From PALSA-693 sp963780345 (lineage in GTDB: Bacteria; Actinomycetota; Acidimicrobiia; Acidimicrobiales; Palsa-688): a stretch of DNA of 64,000 bases. The stretch is taken from the NCBI GenBank assembly GCA_963780345.1, contig CAWABU010000006.1, forward strand, positions 310,001-374,000, written 5' to 3'. Numbering within the stretch: position 1 is the first letter of the stretch; every line of letters starts with the position of its first letter. Made by a program: the position numbers and the translations under genes. The notes beneath the pieces were generated by a model. It searched no databases. It saw only the letters and a program-made list of their open reading frames with translations, and had not been told where the DNA came from. This document shows, piece by piece, positions 62,545-64,000 of the stretch.

Positions 62545-63828
62545 TCAGTCCGCTGCGACCAGCACGGCCTGGTTGGCCCGACCCCGGCGCAGCACCACCC
62601 AGCGGTCGTGCAGCACGTCGCCGGCGTCGAGGGGCCGATCCTCGCTTACCCGGTTGCCGTTGACGTAGACGCCTCCCTCCGACAGCAGCTGGCGGGCCTG
62701 GCGGCGCGAGGTCGCCAGGCCCGACCGCAGCAGGGCGTCGACGACCGTCAGCTCGCCGACCAGTTCGCGGCGAGGGACCGCGGTCGAAGGCGCATCGCCC
62801 AGGGCGCCCGCCAGGGTCTCCGGATCGAGGGACGCGATCCCGGGCGTGAAGAGGACCGCCGCCGCTTCCTCGGCCCGGCGCGCCTCCGCGTCGCCGTGGA
62901 CCATGGCGGTCACCTCCAGGGCCAACGCCCGCTGGGCCTGGCGGCGTTCGGGCGCGGCGGCGATCTGGTGGTCGAGGGCTTCGATTTCGCTCCGGGGCAG
63001 GAAGGTGAAGCGACGCAGGTAGGCCCCGACTTCGGCGTCGCCGGTGCGCAGCCAGAACTGGAAGAAGGCGTACGGGCTGGTCCGGGCCGGATCCAGCCAG
63101 ACGTTGCCCGCTTCGGTCTTGCCGAACTTGGAGCCGTCGGCTTTGGTGACCAGCGGTGAGGTGAGACCGAACGCCGGCGCCCCCCGCTGCCGGCGGATCA
63201 GGTCGATGCCCTCGGTGATGTTGCCCCACTGGTCGCTGCCTCCGAGCTGCAGGTCGCAGTGGTAGCGGTCGTAGAGCTGCAGGAAATCCCACGCTTGCAG
63301 GAGCATGTAGCTGAACTCGGTGAACGACAGGGACTGTTCCCGCTCCTCCAGCCGGGCCCGCACCGACTCCTTCCGCACCATCTCGTTGACGCTGAAAAGC
63401 TTCCCCACGTCCCGCAGGAAATCGAGCAGGCCGGCGGGGCCGAGCCACTCGGCGTTGTCCACGAGGAGGGCGCCATTCTCGACCCCTCCGTCGAGCTGCA
63501 GGAACTGTGAGATCTGGGCGGCGACCCCGGCCCGGTTGGCGTCGAGCTGGTCGGCGCTGAGCAGGGTCCGTTCCTCGCCTTTGCCGCTCGGGTCGCCGAT
63601 CATCCCGGTCCCTCCGCCGACCAGAGCGATGGGACAGTGACCGCCCTCCTGGAACCGGCGCAACAGGCAGAGCTGCTGGAGATGACCGACGTGCAGGCTG
63701 GCCGCGGTCGGATCGAAGCCGATATAGAGCACCATCCGGGACCGGTCGATCCGGTCGGGCAGGGAATCCGGATCGGTCAACTGATGAACCAGACCCCGCC
63801 AGCTGAGGTCTTCGAAGAGGGATGGCAC
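62545..63828 (-). CDS. tyrS: Tyrosyl-tRNA synthetase
   Basis: This 427-residue class I synthetase attaches tyrosine to tRNA-Tyr. The HIGH-type motif is ASLHVGHLQQL (near residue 45), and the tyrosine pocket GGSDQWGNITEGIDLI is clear. The KMSKS equivalent is SKFGKTEAGNVW, the KFGKT form found in one bacterial TyrRS type. A C-terminal S4 domain (RQARQLLSEGGVYVNGNRVS) binds the tRNA. Length is normal. There is no T-box visible upstream in the 75 bases before the next gene. Confidence 0.95.
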   Translation of the reverse strand: MPSLFEDLSWRGLVHQLTDPDSLPDRIDRSRMVLYIGFDPTAASLHVGHLQQLCLLRRFQEGGHCPIALVGGGTGMIGDPSGKGEERTLLSADQLDANRAGVAAQISQFLQLDGGVENGALLVDNAEWLGPAGLLDFLRDVGKLFSVNEMVRKESVRARLEEREQSLSFTEFSYMLLQAWDFLQLYDRYHCDLQLGGSDQWGNITEGIDLIRRQRGAPAFGLTSPLVTKADGSKFGKTEAGNVWLDPARTSPYAFFQFWLRTGDAEVGAYLRRFTFLPRSEIEALDHQIAAAPERRQAQRALALEVTAMVHGDAEARRAEEAAAVLFTPGIASLDPETLAGALGDAPSTAVPRRELVGELTVVDALLRSGLATSRRQARQLLSEGGVYVNGNRVSEDRPLDAGDVLHDRWVVLRRGRANQAVLVAAD

Positions 63829-63903
63829 GGCGCCCAGCCTGCCACGCCCCGCCGGACCCCCGGTTGGGATTACCGCCCTGGCCGGACCGCCATAATGGGC
63901 GAC

Positions 63904-64000
63904 ATGCCCGCCGCCGGCCTGCTGCTCACCGGGGGTGCCAGCCGCCGGATGGGCCAGGACAAGGCGGCCCTGCCCGCAACCGACACCGGGGAGTCGCTGT
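63904..64000 (+). CDS. mobA: MobA-like nucleotidyltransferase (3' truncated)
   Basis: A gene begins at the ATG at 63904 and runs off the window. The first 32 codons read LLLTGGASRRMGQDKAALPA inside MPAAG- and -TDTGESL, the N-terminal nucleotide-binding motif G-G-x-S-R-R-M-G-x-D-K of molybdenum cofactor guanylyltransferase (MobA) and related transferases. Only the motif can be seen, so the exact substrate (Mo-cofactor, or another sugar nucleotide) is open. Confidence 0.7.
   Translation, partial: MPAAGLLLTGGASRRMGQDKAALPATDTGESL

Overview
The window is strongly GC-rich, densely packed and uses many GTG starts and ATGA/GTGA stop-start overlaps. It carries a complete Pup-proteasome system (pafA, pafB, pafC, prcB, prcA, pup, dop, mpa), a split transketolase-to-6-phosphogluconolactonase run in the mycobacterial order, MarP, HelY and DUF4193/DUF3151-type proteins. 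Together these point to Actinomycetota. The TtuA/TtuB thiolation pair and divergence from mycobacterial sequences suggest a deep branch such as Acidimicrobiia, but that placement is inference. I saw no CRISPR, insertion sequence, prophage, rRNA or tRNA.

Layout. 1-9 kb: a truncated lipase-like hydrolase, a SpoIIAA-like protein, a diiron protein, a 38-residue basic protein, an alpha/beta hydrolase, a repeat-rich unknown protein, Nudix and GNAT enzymes, a DUF4193 protein, then a 0.7-kb gene-free stretch and a LysM lytic transglycosylase. 9-20 kb (mostly minus strand): a double-domain ThyX-like protein, helY, tatC, tatA/B, a phosphodiesterase (plus), lepB, pafC, pafB, pafA. 20-28 kb: acetyl-CoA synthetase (plus), then prcA, prcB, pup, dop, mpa on the minus strand. 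28-34 kb: ferredoxin, marP, trmI, ttuA, ttuB, three small membrane proteins and a Lon-substrate-domain protein. 34-43 kb (plus): desaturase, a small unknown protein, tkt, tal, zwf, opcA, pgl and a LOG-family protein. 43-51 kb (plus): two Old-Yellow-Enzyme/FAD fusion oxidoreductases with EtfA, FixC, FixX and EtfB, which I read as a mycofactocin-associated electron-transfer module. 51-56 kb (minus): S33 peptidase, glcD, glcE, glcF and a 69-residue protein. 56-64 kb: M20 peptidase, a cysteine-cluster protein, two small proteins, RNase D, flavin reductase, DUF3151, HIT protein, tyrS and the start of a MobA-like gene.

How the genes work together. PafA attaches Pup to substrate lysines, Dop removes it, Mpa unfolds pupylated proteins and feeds the PrcA/PrcB core, and PafB/PafC are WYL regulators. 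A second ubiquitin-like system, TtuB with TtuA, lies a few kilobases away, and its carrier has residues beyond the Gly-Gly. The tkt-pgl run supplies NADPH and pentoses. The OYE/Etf/Fix module probably moves electrons from substrate or cofactor oxidation towards the quinone pool.

Sequence quality. One frameshift lies in tal, and about twenty lie between 47.5 and 56.1 kb (etfA, fixC, glcF, glcE, glcD, S33 peptidase). The reading resumes in another frame with conserved motifs intact, and predicted gene ends still overlap as GTGA/ATGA. I therefore favour uncorrected single-base sequencing errors over gene decay, though raw reads would decide.
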